NCBI RefSeq assembly: GCF_050633125.1
Contig: NZ_JBOEFX010000050.1
Location: forward strand, 57,533 to 121,532
DNA: 64,000 nucleotides
Direction: 5' to 3'
Source of the DNA: Lewinella sp050633125
GTDB taxonomy: Bacteria; Bacteroidota; Bacteroidia; Chitinophagales; Saprospiraceae
Shown: positions 16,154 through 25,693 of the stretch, piece by piece
Layout of the letters: every line of letters begins with the position of its first letter
How positions within the stretch are numbered: position 1 is the stretch's first letter
Made by a program: the position numbers and the translations under genes
The notes under the pieces: generated by a model
What the model was told of the DNA's origin: nothing
The model's database searches: none
What the model saw: the letters and a program-made list of their open reading frames with translations, nothing else

Positions 16154-19100
16154 ATGCTTCGTATCTGTAGTGTTTTCGTTCTTTTAGGAACCTTATTGCT
16201 TGCTTGCCAATCTTCTGATAAGCAGGAATTGTTTACGGAAGTAAGCCGCAATAAGACAGGAATTGATTTTAGGAATCTGCTCCGCGAAGATGAAAACTTC
16301 AACATCTTCAAGTACCAATATTTTAACAACGGCGGAGGCCTGGCAATAGGAGATTTTAATAACGATGGACTTGAAGACATCGTATTCTCCGGTAATATGG
16401 TCAAGAACAGGCTGTATATTAACCAAGGTGATTTTCATTTTGAAGATGTGACAACCTCTTCAGGAATAGCAGAGAAAGAAGGATGGTGTACTGGTGTAAC
16501 GACCGTGGATATCAACCAGGATGGTTGGCTGGATATCTACATTTGCCGAGCCGGTTATCCCTTTGATGATTTGCGGTCCAACTTACTATTTATCAATAAT
16601 GGCGACCTGACTTTCACTGAGAAAGCAGCGGAGTATGGGATTGACGATCTTGCTTATTCCACCCACAGTGCTTTCTTTGATTATGACCTTGATGGTGATT
16701 TGGATTTGTTTTTACTAAATCATTCTACCGTCGAATATTCTCGGGGTTCGCAGGAAGTTTTTCAGTTGCGCAACAAGAAAGATCCGGATTTTACCAATAA
16801 GCTTTTTCGCAACGATGGTGCTCAATTCACCAATGTAACGACGGAGGCCGGCATCTACGGAAATGTGTTGACTTTCAGTCTGGGGATCAGCATTTCGGAC
16901 ATCAACCAAGATGGTTGGCCGGATATCTATATTGGGAATGATTTTAATGAACCGGATTACCTTTTCCTCAATCAGCAAGACGGGACTTTTAAAGATATGG
17001 CTTCCGGAGCTTTTGACCATACAGCCATGTTTTCTATGGGGTCAGATATGGCCGATATTAATAACGATGGACTCGTAGACCTCGTTAGTTTAGATATGTT
17101 GCCTCACAGTAATTATCAGCAGAAAATGCACGCTGGAGTCGACAATTACGATAAAATAAATATGCTTGCAGAGGATGGTTTTCATCACCAATCGAGTAGG
17201 AATATGCTCCAGCTCAATAATGGAGACGGCACTTTTACCGAGATCGGACAGTTTGCCGGTGTCTCTAATACCAACTGGAGTTGGGCACCCCTGTTTTTTG
17301 ATTTTGACAATGATGGGTACAAAGACTTATTTGTAGCAAATGGTTATCCCAAAGACCATACAGATATGGACTTTTTGAACTTTACAGCCAATGAGGTGAT
17401 AAAAATAAATCGGGGAGAAACGCCCGTTGATTTTGAGGGGTACATGGCCGAAATGCCGCCTATCATCGTTCCCAATTATTTTTTTAAAAATATAGACGGC
17501 TTACGGTTCGAGAACCATACTTCTACGTGGGGCTTGGATAAGGAAATGGTCTCTCAAAGTGCAGCTTATGCCGACCTGGACAATGATGGCGACCTTGATT
17601 TGGTCCTGAATAACACGGGCGACTATGCGACGGTATACCAAAACAACGCACGCGCTATTAACGACAATCATTACCTGAAAATAAACCTTTCTGGTAATAA
17701 AGAAAACCCACAGGGGATTGGTACAAAGGTCTATGCCCATGCTCAGGGGAAAGTCTTCTTTCAGGAGCAGCAACCTGTGCGTGGCTTTCAGTCGACGGTA
17801 GGTGGGGTTTTGCATTTTGGTTTAGGAAATATCAGCCAAGTGGATTCGGTGGTACTTGTTCTTCCCAATCATTCACAGGTTGTTCTCAATAATGTGGCTG
17901 TTGACCAAACCTTGGAGGTAGACCTAGAGACTGCGCAGCAAAACACGACAGAAAAGAAGGCCGCCAGTTCGTTGTTTAGCGCAACTTCTTTATTGGATTT
18001 TAAACATGAAGAACGAAGTTTCAATGATTTCAAAATACAGTCATTGCTGCCCTGGTTCTTTTCTTGTATGGGGCCAGCACTTGCGGTAGGGGATGCCAAT
18101 GGAGATGGATTAGACGATGTTTTCATGGGCAATGGTGCGGGTGCCGCAGGGCAGTTGTGGTACCAAAAGCAGGAAGGTGGATTTATGTCAGTAAACTCCT
18201 TGCTCTCTTCTCCTGAATCCATGATTTACGAAGACAGTGATGCTGTTTTCTTTGATGCCAACGGCGATGATTACCTCGATTTGTATGTTGCCAGTGGCAG
18301 TTACGAGTTTCCGGCAGAGGCCCCACAGCTTAGAGATCGCCTTTACTTTGGCACACCCAATGGTGCTTTTAGAACAGATGGAAATACTTTGCCAACCAAG
18401 CATATTAGTACCAATTGTGTAGCCGCCGCAGATGTTGATCAGGATGGCGATACAGACCTCTTTATAGGAGGAGGCTATAAATATGGAGGATACCCGGAAA
18501 GTTACCCAAGCCAATTATTGCTAAATGATGGTTCCGGGAATTTCACGAGCCAGGACGTTCCGGCGGATAATGTCACAGCCGCATCCTGGGGCGATTTCAA
18601 CGGAGATCAAAAAATGGAATTATTGGTCTTGGGAGAATGGACAACACCTCGGATTTATGAATTCGCCAATGGTCAATTGGTAGAGCAAACTCAAAAGTAT
18701 TTCTCTCAGCCCTACTTTGGTTTGTGGAACAGCCTCCATCTGGTGGATATTGACCAGGATGGAGACCTGGATGTGGTGGCAGGGAATTTAGGAATCAATA
18801 CCCAACTAAAGGCGAGTGAAGAAGAGCCCCTGGAGTTGTACGCCGGTGATTTTGACAATAACGGAGGTGTTGACCCCCTGCTTTTTTACCATGTCGATGG
18901 TCAATCTTGGCCTTTTGCATCACGCGATGATTTGATAAGTCAGTTGCCGGAGTTGAAACGGAAATTCCTTTATTTTAAAGATTATGCCACGGCTCAGCTG
19001 CCAGATATTCTCCTTCCAGAAGCCATTGCGGAAGCAAGGAAGTATCAGGCTTCTTATTTAGAGACCATGATTTTCGAGAATATTGATGGCAAGTTACAGT

Positions 19101-19423
19101 CTAGACCACTACCTGCAAGTGCTCAAATGAGCCCTGTTCATGCAATTACCGCTACTGATGTAGATCAAGATGGAAAAACAGATCTCATCCTGGCAGGAAA
19201 CACCTTACAAGCAAAAGTGAAACTTGGAAGAATGGATGGTAACCACGGGCTGGTATTGCTTCAGCAGGAAGGAGGGGGATTTGTAGCAGCAACGCCAGAA
19301 GAGAGCGGATTGCTGGTACGCGGGCGCACTAACCAAGTGGCTATAATAACGTCGAAGACGACTCAATACCTACTTTTTGCACGTAACAAAGAGGCTGTGG
19401 TGGCCTATCAATTGAATAACTGA
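16154..19423 (+). CDS. VCBS/FG-GAP repeat lipoprotein with ASPIC/UnbV domain
   Basis: About 1089 residues from the ATG at 16154, which gives a lipoprotein signal MLRICSVFVLLGTLLLAC. The open frame starts upstream inside the terminator hairpin and that start is rejected. Many VCBS/FG-GAP beta-propeller repeats are visible through calcium loops such as GDFNNDGLEDIVFSGN, DINQDGWLDIYICRAG, DLDGDLDLF and DVDQDGKTDLILAGN. An ASPIC/UnbV segment lies at about residues 520-590 (PQGIGTKVYAHAQGKVFFQE ... LHFGLGNISQVDSV). Such proteins often accompany SusCD pairs in marine Bacteroidota and are thought to bind glycans or adhere at the surface. The calcium loops are intact. Its exact role in this locus is unknown. 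Confidence 0.85.
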   Translation: MLRICSVFVLLGTLLLACQSSDKQELFTEVSRNKTGIDFRNLLREDENFNIFKYQYFNNGGGLAIGDFNNDGLEDIVFSGNMVKNRLYINQGDFHFEDVTTSSGIAEKEGWCTGVTTVDINQDGWLDIYICRAGYPFDDLRSNLLFINNGDLTFTEKAAEYGIDDLAYSTHSAFFDYDLDGDLDLFLLNHSTVEYSRGSQEVFQLRNKKDPDFTNKLFRNDGAQFTNVTTEAGIYGNVLTFSLGISISDINQDGWPDIYIGNDFNEPDYLFLNQQDGTFKDMASGAFDHTAMFSMGSDMADINNDGLVDLVSLDMLPHSNYQQKMHAGVDNYDKINMLAEDGFHHQSSRNMLQLNNGDGTFTEIGQFAGVSNTNWSWAPLFFDFDNDGYKDLFVANGYPKDHTDMDFLNFTANEVIKINRGETPVDFEGYMAEMPPIIVPNYFFKNIDGLRFENHTSTWGLDKEMVSQSAAYADLDNDGDLDLVLNNTGDYATVYQNNARAINDNHYLKINLSGNKENPQGIGTKVYAHAQGKVFFQEQQPVRGFQSTVGGVLHFGLGNISQVDSVVLVLPNHSQVVLNNVAVDQTLEVDLETAQQNTTEKKAASSLFSATSLLDFKHEERSFNDFKIQSLLPWFFSCMGPALAVGDANGDGLDDVFMGNGAGAAGQLWYQKQEGGFMSVNSLLSSPESMIYEDSDAVFFDANGDDYLDLYVASGSYEFPAEAPQLRDRLYFGTPNGAFRTDGNTLPTKHISTNCVAAADVDQDGDTDLFIGGGYKYGGYPESYPSQLLLNDGSGNFTSQDVPADNVTAASWGDFNGDQKMELLVLGEWTTPRIYEFANGQLVEQTQKYFSQPYFGLWNSLHLVDIDQDGDLDVVAGNLGINTQLKASEEEPLELYAGDFDNNGGVDPLLFYHVDGQSWPFASRDDLISQLPELKRKFLYFKDYATAQLPDILLPEAIAEARKYQASYLETMIFENIDGKLQSRPLPASAQMSPVHAITATDVDQDGKTDLILAGNTLQAKVKLGRMDGNHGLVLLQQEGGGFVAATPEESGLLVRGRTNQVAIITSKTTQYLLFARNKEAVVAYQLNN

Positions 19424-19433
19424 ATCTAAGTTT

Positions 19434-20162
19434 ATGGTTACATCAGAACAAATAGCTTTTTTCAGAAAAGAAGGTTACCTCGTTTACGAAAACCTACTGA
19501 CTACCGAAGAAGTGAATTACTTCCGGGAAGTGTATGAAGACTTCTTGAATGGTAAGATTGATGCCCAAGGGCAGCGATCAGATTTAAGTGGAGCATCCAG
19601 TCCTGATCAGCCGGAAAAGATTGTGCAGATTATGAGACCATCATTGCTCTATCCTGCGCTTCAAAATTCGATGCTGCATCAGCGAGCGCTTGCCATTTCA
19701 AAAATTTTGTTAGGTGATGATATGGCTCTTGATTTTGATATGCTGATTGATAAATTACCCCATACCAATACGCCCACTCCTTGGCACCAGGATGAAGCAT
19801 ACTGGATAGACATGCCCGACAAGCGGGCGGTATCTTGTTGGGTCGCATTAGATAATGTGCAAAAGGAAAATGGTTGCATGTGGTTTGTTCCAGCTTCTCA
19901 CGAAGTAAATTTACGGCCTCATCATCAAACGGGTAAGGGAGGCGCACTACAATGCGAAGCCAAGGAGGAGGAAGCCATCGCGGCGGAAATCTCTGCCGGA
20001 AGTTGCACTTTTCATTCAGGCCGAACGATTCACTACGCTCGGGGGAATAGCACGGATCGGCGACGACGGGCATTTATCACCAACTTCAGACCAGGAGACA
20101 TGATTACTTACGAACGCTCAAAAGGTTTTGATCACCTGGGGAACCGTGAGGTAAGACAATGA
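19434..20162 (+). CDS. Phytanoyl-CoA dioxygenase (PhyH) family protein
   Basis: 242 residues. Fe(II)/2-oxoglutarate-dependent oxygenase of the PhyH family. The metal triad is TPWHQDEAYW (His118, Asp120) and FHSGRTIHYARGNST (His200), with Arg209/Arg210 placed to bind 2-oxoglutarate. The N-terminal helix FFRKEGYLVYENLLTTEEV is typical. It starts 11 bp after the ASPIC/UnbV gene stop and 33 bp before the GH20 gene, so it is inside the operon. The substrate is not inferable. A sugar-locus position suggests oxidation of a glycan substituent or of an osmolyte-like ligand, but this is speculation. Confidence 0.88.
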   Translation: MVTSEQIAFFRKEGYLVYENLLTTEEVNYFREVYEDFLNGKIDAQGQRSDLSGASSPDQPEKIVQIMRPSLLYPALQNSMLHQRALAISKILLGDDMALDFDMLIDKLPHTNTPTPWHQDEAYWIDMPDKRAVSCWVALDNVQKENGCMWFVPASHEVNLRPHHQTGKGGALQCEAKEEEAIAAEISAGSCTFHSGRTIHYARGNSTDRRRRAFITNFRPGDMITYERSKGFDHLGNREVRQ

Positions 20163-20194
20163 AACTAAAATTGCAATATCCTTAAAACTGTACT

Positions 20195-22492
20195 ATGTTC
20201 AGATATATATTCCTATCCTTTTGTATGGCCGTTTTCGTGCAGTCGTGCTCTCCTGTAGCAACGGACTTGGAGAACAGCTATGCGGTTATCCCTCTACCTC
20301 AAAGCGTGGTGCCACAGCAAGGCCAATTTATTATCAACGAAGCTACCACCGTCTTTGTGGAAGGGCAGAATGAGGGCGTAGACGCAGTTGTGCAGCAATT
20401 TGTAGAGCAAATGAATGCGTCGAATGACCTAACCTTAACGCAAGGAGAATCGGAAGGTGACAACCAGATTGTCTTTCAGCTAGCGACTACCATCGAAGCG
20501 CCTGAGGGCTATCATCTTTCCATAACGCCACAGCAGGTAAGTGTGCAAGCTGCCACTGCAAAAGGGATATTCTATGCCGTTCAATCTTTGCGGCAATTGT
20601 TATCTTTTGATGCCCAATCAGAAGGTGTTTGGTTTTTTCCTTGTGCCGAAATTGAGGATGAGCCCCGCTTTTCCTACCGTGGAATGCACCTTGATGTTGC
20701 GCGCCATTTTTATCCGGTGGAAAGTGTAAAGAAAATCATTGATCAGCTGGCTTATCATAAAATGAATACTTTTCATTGGCACCTTACCGATGATCAGGGA
20801 TGGAGAATTGAGATCAAAAAATACCCAAAACTAACGGAGGTTGGCGCTTTTAGAAACGGAACGCTGGTCGGGCATTATAATGATGAACCTCATCAGTTTG
20901 ATGGTCAGCGCTACGGTGGGTTTTATACACAGGAAGAGATCAAGGAGGTTATTCGTTATGCCGAGGAACGCTTTGTACAGGTTATTCCTGAAATCGAGTT
21001 GCCAGGGCATGCCCAGGCGGCACTCGCTGCCTATCCGGAATTGGCCTGCACTGAAGGGCCTTTTGAAGTATGGCAAAAGTGGGGCGTATCAGAAAATATT
21101 TTTTGCCCAACCGAAGCGACCTTTACGTTTTTGGAAAATGTGCTAGCGGAAGTCGCTGGCCTTTTTCCTGGGAAATATATCCATATCGGCGGCGACGAGT
21201 GCCCAAAGTCGGCATGGGAGAACAGTGCTTTCTGTCAGCAGTTGATGAAAGAGCAAGGACTAAAAGATGAGCATGAATTACAGAGCTATTTCATCCGCCG
21301 AATAGAAGCTTTTTTAAATGAAAAAGGAAAGCAAATCATTGGTTGGGATGAAATTCTGGAGGGCGGCCTCGCTCCCAATGCAACCATCATGTCGTGGAGA
21401 GGTATCGAGGGAGGTATCGAAGCGGCCAATGCCGACCATGATGTCATCATGACACCGACCTCTCATTGTTATCTCGATTACTACCAGAGTGATCACCCTG
21501 ACGAACCACTGGCCATTGGTGGCTTGACGCCCCTGGAAAAAGTCTATGGCTATAATCCAATTCCAGAAGAATTACCGGCCTCGCAGCACCATTTTATTCT
21601 GGGAGCGCAAGCGAACGTTTGGACCGAGTACATTATCACCCAGGAGAAGCTGGAGTATATGATCTTTCCACGCCTCTGTGCATTGGCAGAAGTGGTTTGG
21701 AGTGGAGAGAATCGGGAATTTGAAGATTTCGTAGTGCGCTTAACCACCCACCTCCAACGATTGGAAAAAATGGGAATAAAGCCAGCTAATCACCTTTATG
21801 AAATCACAGCAGATATTGATACCAAAGAGGGGCAAGTTGTAACGAGCCTGAGCACCCTTGCTAAAAATGCACAGCTTCATTACACGCTTGATGGTAGTGA
21901 GCCAGGGCCAGAAAACCCGATTTATACCAATACTTTGGTGGTTGATACGACCACGACCATCAGAGCTCAAAATTACTTGGAGGGTAAAGCCGTGGGAAGA
22001 GGCTGGCAGCAGGAAATTCGCTTTCATTTGGCTACGGGCCATACTGTTACCTTGGCCAATGCTCCTCACCCTAAATTCAATAGCGGCGGGCCAGAAGCAC
22101 TCCTCAATGGCGTCAATGGCAGTGATGAACGGTACGGAGATGAGGAATGGCTTGGCTTTTCAGGAGAGGATTGTTTAGCCACCATTGATCTTGGCGCCGA
22201 AAAGGAAATTAGCGAAGTCGTTTTTCGCTTCTTCAAAGGAGAAGGGCAGTGGATTTACCTGCCAGCCCAAGTGGTAGTAGCTGCTTCTGAAGATGGAACA
22301 ACATTCACTGAAGTCGGTAGTTTAGAGCAGGTGACAGGAGCTACTAAGGTCGTAAGTCCCAGGATTACCTTTCCGGCGATCGCTACCCGATACATAAGAA
22401 TAGAGATTAAGAATTTCGGCATCATACCGCAAGGGCAACAAGGAGCGGGTAACGCATCGTGGCTCTTTGTGGATGAAATAAGCGTAAAATAA
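20195..22492 (+). CDS. GH20 beta-N-acetylhexosaminidase, lipoprotein
   Basis: 765 residues. The lipoprotein signal MFRYIFLSFCMAVFVQSC has Cys18 as anchor. A GH20 N-terminal domain (about 25-150) precedes the catalytic TIM barrel (RFSYRGMHLDVARHFYPVES, FHWHLTDDQGWRIEIKKYP). The catalytic pair is IHIGGDECPKSAW with Asp334 and Glu335. It contains HAQAALAAYPELAC and WRGIEGG, and ends the barrel near FPRLCALAEVVW. It is followed by a chitobiase-type C-terminal segment (LHYTLDGSEPGPENPIYTNT) and a discoidin-like F5/8 type C domain (about 620-765, ECLATIDLGAEKEISEVVFR type). It cleaves terminal GlcNAc or GalNAc from chito-oligosaccharides or glycans, feeding the ROK and NagB enzymes. It is translated from the same operon. 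Confidence 0.94.
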   Translation: MFRYIFLSFCMAVFVQSCSPVATDLENSYAVIPLPQSVVPQQGQFIINEATTVFVEGQNEGVDAVVQQFVEQMNASNDLTLTQGESEGDNQIVFQLATTIEAPEGYHLSITPQQVSVQAATAKGIFYAVQSLRQLLSFDAQSEGVWFFPCAEIEDEPRFSYRGMHLDVARHFYPVESVKKIIDQLAYHKMNTFHWHLTDDQGWRIEIKKYPKLTEVGAFRNGTLVGHYNDEPHQFDGQRYGGFYTQEEIKEVIRYAEERFVQVIPEIELPGHAQAALAAYPELACTEGPFEVWQKWGVSENIFCPTEATFTFLENVLAEVAGLFPGKYIHIGGDECPKSAWENSAFCQQLMKEQGLKDEHELQSYFIRRIEAFLNEKGKQIIGWDEILEGGLAPNATIMSWRGIEGGIEAANADHDVIMTPTSHCYLDYYQSDHPDEPLAIGGLTPLEKVYGYNPIPEELPASQHHFILGAQANVWTEYIITQEKLEYMIFPRLCALAEVVWSGENREFEDFVVRLTTHLQRLEKMGIKPANHLYEITADIDTKEGQVVTSLSTLAKNAQLHYTLDGSEPGPENPIYTNTLVVDTTTTIRAQNYLEGKAVGRGWQQEIRFHLATGHTVTLANAPHPKFNSGGPEALLNGVNGSDERYGDEEWLGFSGEDCLATIDLGAEKEISEVVFRFFKGEGQWIYLPAQVVVAASEDGTTFTEVGSLEQVTGATKVVSPRITFPAIATRYIRIEIKNFGIIPQGQQGAGNASWLFVDEISVK

Positions 22493-22505
22493 ATAAACAG
22501 TTGTC

Positions 22506-24275
22506 ATGACACTAAGTATACTCGATTGGTCCTTTATTACGGCCTTCTTTATTGTTTCGCTGGTGATTGGGATCATGGTTTCCAGGCAGAGTGGAAAAAG
22601 TTCTTCGGATTTTTTCCTTTCCGGAAGAAACATGCCTTGGTGGCTGCTAGGCGTATCTATGGTAGCAACGACCTTCTCGGCAGATACTCCTAACCTGGTT
22701 ACGGATATTATCAGGAAAAACGGCGTCTCCGGCAACTGGGAATGGTGGGCTTTCCTGATTACAGGAATGATGACCGTTTTTATTTATGCTAAACTATGGC
22801 GGCGGTCAGGCATTCTTACAGACCTGGAGTTTTACGAATTGCGGTACAGCGGCAAGGAAGCCGCTTTTTTGCGAGGCTTCCGGGCGCTTTACCTAGGGGT
22901 TGTTTTCAATATTTTGATCATGGCTACGGTTTGTCTGGCTGCTATCAAAATTGGAAGCACGATGCTGAACTTATCGCCCATCCAAACACTGCTTATTGCC
23001 TCGGTCGTAACAGTCATTTATTCGGCAATCGGTGGCTTGAAAGGTATCATTCTGACAGATTTCTTCCAGTTTATCATTGCAATGATAGGCACGATATGGG
23101 CAGCTATTGTTATTGTAAACCTCCCCGAGGTGGGTGGATTGACAGAACTGCTGCAACACGAAAATGTCATTGATAAACTAGATATACTCCCTTCGTTTTC
23201 GGATAAGGATGCACTGATCAGTCTTTTGATTATTCCGCTGGCGGTGCAGTGGTGGGCCGCTTATTATCCGGGCTCCGAACCCGGTGGTGGCGGGTATATC
23301 GTGCAACGTATGTTGGCTGCCAAAGATGAGAAAAACGCTATTGCTGCCACACTTTTCTTCAATATTGCACACTATGCACTACGGCCATGGCCATGGATAC
23401 TTATCGCTCTCGCTTCGCTCGTTGTTTTCCCTGACCTCAATTCCATCAGTGCGGCATTTCCTAATGTTGACCAAAGTGTTGTCAATGACGATTTGGCCTA
23501 TTCGGCCATGCTTACTTATTTACCCAATGGCCTGTTGGGCATCGTGATCGCTTCTTTGATAGCGGCCTTCATGTCTACCATTTCTACTCACCTCAATTGG
23601 GGCTCTTCTTACATCGTCAATGACTTTTACAAGCGCTTTATTGACCCATCAGTGAGCGAGCGAAAGATGGTCTGGATTGGGCGTTTATCTACCATGCTGT
23701 TGATGGTTGTTGCAGCTGTTTTGGCCCTCTTTTTACAAAATGCGAAAACAGCTTTTGATATCATTGTCCTTATGGGTGCAGGAACGGGATTACTCTTTAT
23801 CCTGCGCTGGTTTTGGTGGCGAATCAATGCCTACAGTGAATTGTCAGCAATGGTGATTTCGTTTGTTATTGCTATTGTATTCAAATTCATCATCCCAGGC
23901 TATTTTCCTAACCACATCGAGCTATTGCTGAGTGTTGCCATTACCACCATTGGCTGGGTAAGTGTCACCTTTCTCACACCTTCCGTTGATCGAGGAACCC
24001 TGGTGCATTTTTACCAACTCATTAAGCCTCACAGAATGGGGTGGAAGCCGGTTGTAGCGCAAGCCTTAGCGGATCAGGTTATTACAAAAGAAGAGGTTAC
24101 GATCGGAAAATTACCGCGAGAATTATCAGGTATGTTTGCGGGGATTTTCCTCGTCTACGGCATCTTGTTTACCACCGGGTTTTGGCTCTATGGCAATATG
24201 CCCTATGCCATTGTTGGAACGGTGATTAGCATCATTTCAGCTTATGTCCTAAGAAAGGCATGGCAGAAGATATAA
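22506..24275 (+). CDS. Sodium:solute symporter (SSS) family transporter
   Basis: 589 residues with about 13 to 14 membrane segments and the SSS core. TM1 region motif SRQSGKSSSDFFLSGRNMPW and the following STFSADTPN-like sequence (VSMVATTFSADTPNLV) are typical of the sodium-binding region. GGLKGIILTDFFQF is another conserved SSS segment. It resembles the sugar/amino-sugar branch next to Bacteroidota utilisation loci. It begins 13 bp after the GH20 stop. It likely imports GlcNAc or a related monosaccharide released in the periplasm across the inner membrane (inference from context). It is the last gene of the operon; a palindromic repeat element follows the stop codon. Confidence 0.92.
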   Translation: MTLSILDWSFITAFFIVSLVIGIMVSRQSGKSSSDFFLSGRNMPWWLLGVSMVATTFSADTPNLVTDIIRKNGVSGNWEWWAFLITGMMTVFIYAKLWRRSGILTDLEFYELRYSGKEAAFLRGFRALYLGVVFNILIMATVCLAAIKIGSTMLNLSPIQTLLIASVVTVIYSAIGGLKGIILTDFFQFIIAMIGTIWAAIVIVNLPEVGGLTELLQHENVIDKLDILPSFSDKDALISLLIIPLAVQWWAAYYPGSEPGGGGYIVQRMLAAKDEKNAIAATLFFNIAHYALRPWPWILIALASLVVFPDLNSISAAFPNVDQSVVNDDLAYSAMLTYLPNGLLGIVIASLIAAFMSTISTHLNWGSSYIVNDFYKRFIDPSVSERKMVWIGRLSTMLLMVVAAVLALFLQNAKTAFDIIVLMGAGTGLLFILRWFWWRINAYSELSAMVISFVIAIVFKFIIPGYFPNHIELLLSVAITTIGWVSVTFLTPSVDRGTLVHFYQLIKPHRMGWKPVVAQALADQVITKEEVTIGKLPRELSGMFAGIFLVYGILFTTGFWLYGNMPYAIVGTVISIISAYVLRKAWQKI

Positions 24276-24293
24276 GGCTTTGGGGCCATGTTT

Positions 24294-24387
24294 TCTCGGA
24301 TGAGGTCGCGTGTAATAAATATCGCCCTCTATTTTGATTCTTGTATCTGGTGATCCAATATGAATTGAGGTTCGACCTCATCCGAGA
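24294..24387. repeat. Inverted-repeat element with 15-bp perfect arms
   Basis: Left arm TCTCGGATGAGGTCG (24294-24308) and right arm CGACCTCATCCGAGA (24373-24387) are exact reverse complements around 64 bases. The interior segment starting AATATCGCCCTC and the right arm are recognisably similar to 63748-63820, so this is a dispersed small element. It may serve as a 3' end for the symporter transcript. Confidence 0.7.
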
Positions 24388-24436
24388 CTAAAACCAAACA
24401 CATAAATGTGCTTCAGCGTAGGGCCCAATACCCTAC

Positions 24437-25066
24437 CTACAACTCCCCCAAAATCCGCCGGCCATGATAGGCAGGTACTTGAATCTTGCTTTGTACCTGT
24501 ATCAGGTTGTCTTGAGTAATTTTTCCGGCAGCAATGATGTGTTTGGACGGATGTAATAAGTCTTGCATGGCCATGATTTGATCAGCACCTTCCAGCGCGG
24601 TGGGGTCACCACCAGAGGTGAGAATACTGGTCAGGTTAGGTATCTGATTAAGGGCCGGAATGCTGGCGAGCGGATCAGTTACGTAGTCAACCACCTTATG
24701 CAAGGTGAATTCCTCCTCCGGAAATGCCGCGCAAAGCGCACTAATGGCAGGGATATCCAGCTCGTTTTCTGGCGTAGCCATCCCTATAACAAAATGTCGG
24801 ATACCTATTTTCTGGAATTCCATTATGCTATCCCACATAAGACGCAACTCTTTCAAGGTAAATGCGAAATTTCCTCCCCTGGGGCGAATCATCACTTTTA
24901 TCGGAATATCGACGGCTGCTAAAGTACGCTTGGTAAGGGCGAGTGCTGGCGTCAGACCATCTTGCGCCAAGTCGCTACATAACTCTAGCTGACTTGCTCC
25001 TCGTTGAGCAGCGTTGATTGCTTCGTTGATTGTTTCTACACAAGCTTCGATAATAGGTTTCTGCAT
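24437..25066 (-). CDS. cutC: CutC family protein (copper homeostasis)
   Basis: About 209 residues from the ATG at 25066 (another ATG at 25078 adds four residues). It is a TIM-barrel protein: KPIIEACVETINEAINAAQR, GASQLELCSDLAQDGLTPAL, IKVMIRPRGGNFAFT, FVIGMATPENELD, FTLHKVVDYVTDPLASI and LTSILTSGGDPTALEGADQI are consecutive conserved CutC segments. The family has been linked to copper tolerance in E. coli, but that role is disputed and the biochemical function is not settled. It is monocistronic here, facing the symporter gene, and lies 58 bp from the ankyrin gene on the same strand, so co-transcription is possible. Confidence 0.9.
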   Translation of the reverse strand: MQKPIIEACVETINEAINAAQRGASQLELCSDLAQDGLTPALALTKRTLAAVDIPIKVMIRPRGGNFAFTLKELRLMWDSIMEFQKIGIRHFVIGMATPENELDIPAISALCAAFPEEEFTLHKVVDYVTDPLASIPALNQIPNLTSILTSGGDPTALEGADQIMAMQDLLHPSKHIIAAGKITQDNLIQVQSKIQVPAYHGRRILGEL

Positions 25067-25124
25067 TAGAGAGGGCATATTTAAGTGAAGGCTTTTTTGA
25101 TGGTTTTGCAGCCTCAGGTTTTGT

Positions 25125-25580
25125 TTACGAAGTCTTTAGCAGGTCGGCCACTTCTTGGTGTTTAGCGTGATCCAGTGCTGTTTTACCATCTGTATCTTTT
25201 AGACCTCTGTAAGCTCCCGCTTCTAGGAGCATTTGCACTATAGCGGTGTGGCCATACGTGGCAGCGTAGATAAGCGCTGTAGCTCCGCTTGTGTTTTGGA
25301 TATTCACCCCGGCGCCGTGATCCAACAGTAGATTGGCCATCTCTTCAGACCCTTTAAAACAAACGCCCATTAATGCGGTATTACCAGATCCAGCCTGTTC
25401 GTCGATATCGGCACCTGCAGCCAAAAGAACCTTTACAACGGGCATTTGGCCACTATAGGTTGCCATTACGAGCGGTGTGAACCCCCGTGCATCTTTTTCT
25501 TCTGCTAGGGCAGGATTGTCAGCAAGTTGGGCTTTTACTTCCTCTATGTTTCCAGCGCGGATAGCATCAAAAAAAATCAT
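25125..25580 (-). CDS. Ankyrin-repeat protein
   Basis: 151 residues made almost entirely of about four ankyrin repeats: DARGFTPLVMATYSGQMPVV, AGSGNTALMGVCFKGSEEMA, NTSGATALIYAATYGHTAIV and DTDGKTALDHAKHQ, each with the TxLxxA and GADI/GAGV hairpin features. No signal peptide is present. It is divergent from the OxyR-type gene (114-bp shared upstream region). In other bacteria small ankyrin proteins sit next to catalase genes and affect peroxide defence, so an oxidative-stress role is possible; no catalase is seen here. Confidence 0.88.
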   Translation of the reverse strand: MIFFDAIRAGNIEEVKAQLADNPALAEEKDARGFTPLVMATYSGQMPVVKVLLAAGADIDEQAGSGNTALMGVCFKGSEEMANLLLDHGAGVNIQNTSGATALIYAATYGHTAIVQMLLEAGAYRGLKDTDGKTALDHAKHQEVADLLKTS

Positions 25581-25693
25581 CCTTTAAATAATTTTGGTTA
25601 TAGCCTTGTCGATTAATTTCCAAATTTACAATAAGTAATTATAATGCCAATGATAGTGTTATTAGATTTGCTTATTAAAAAGTAGGAGGTACC

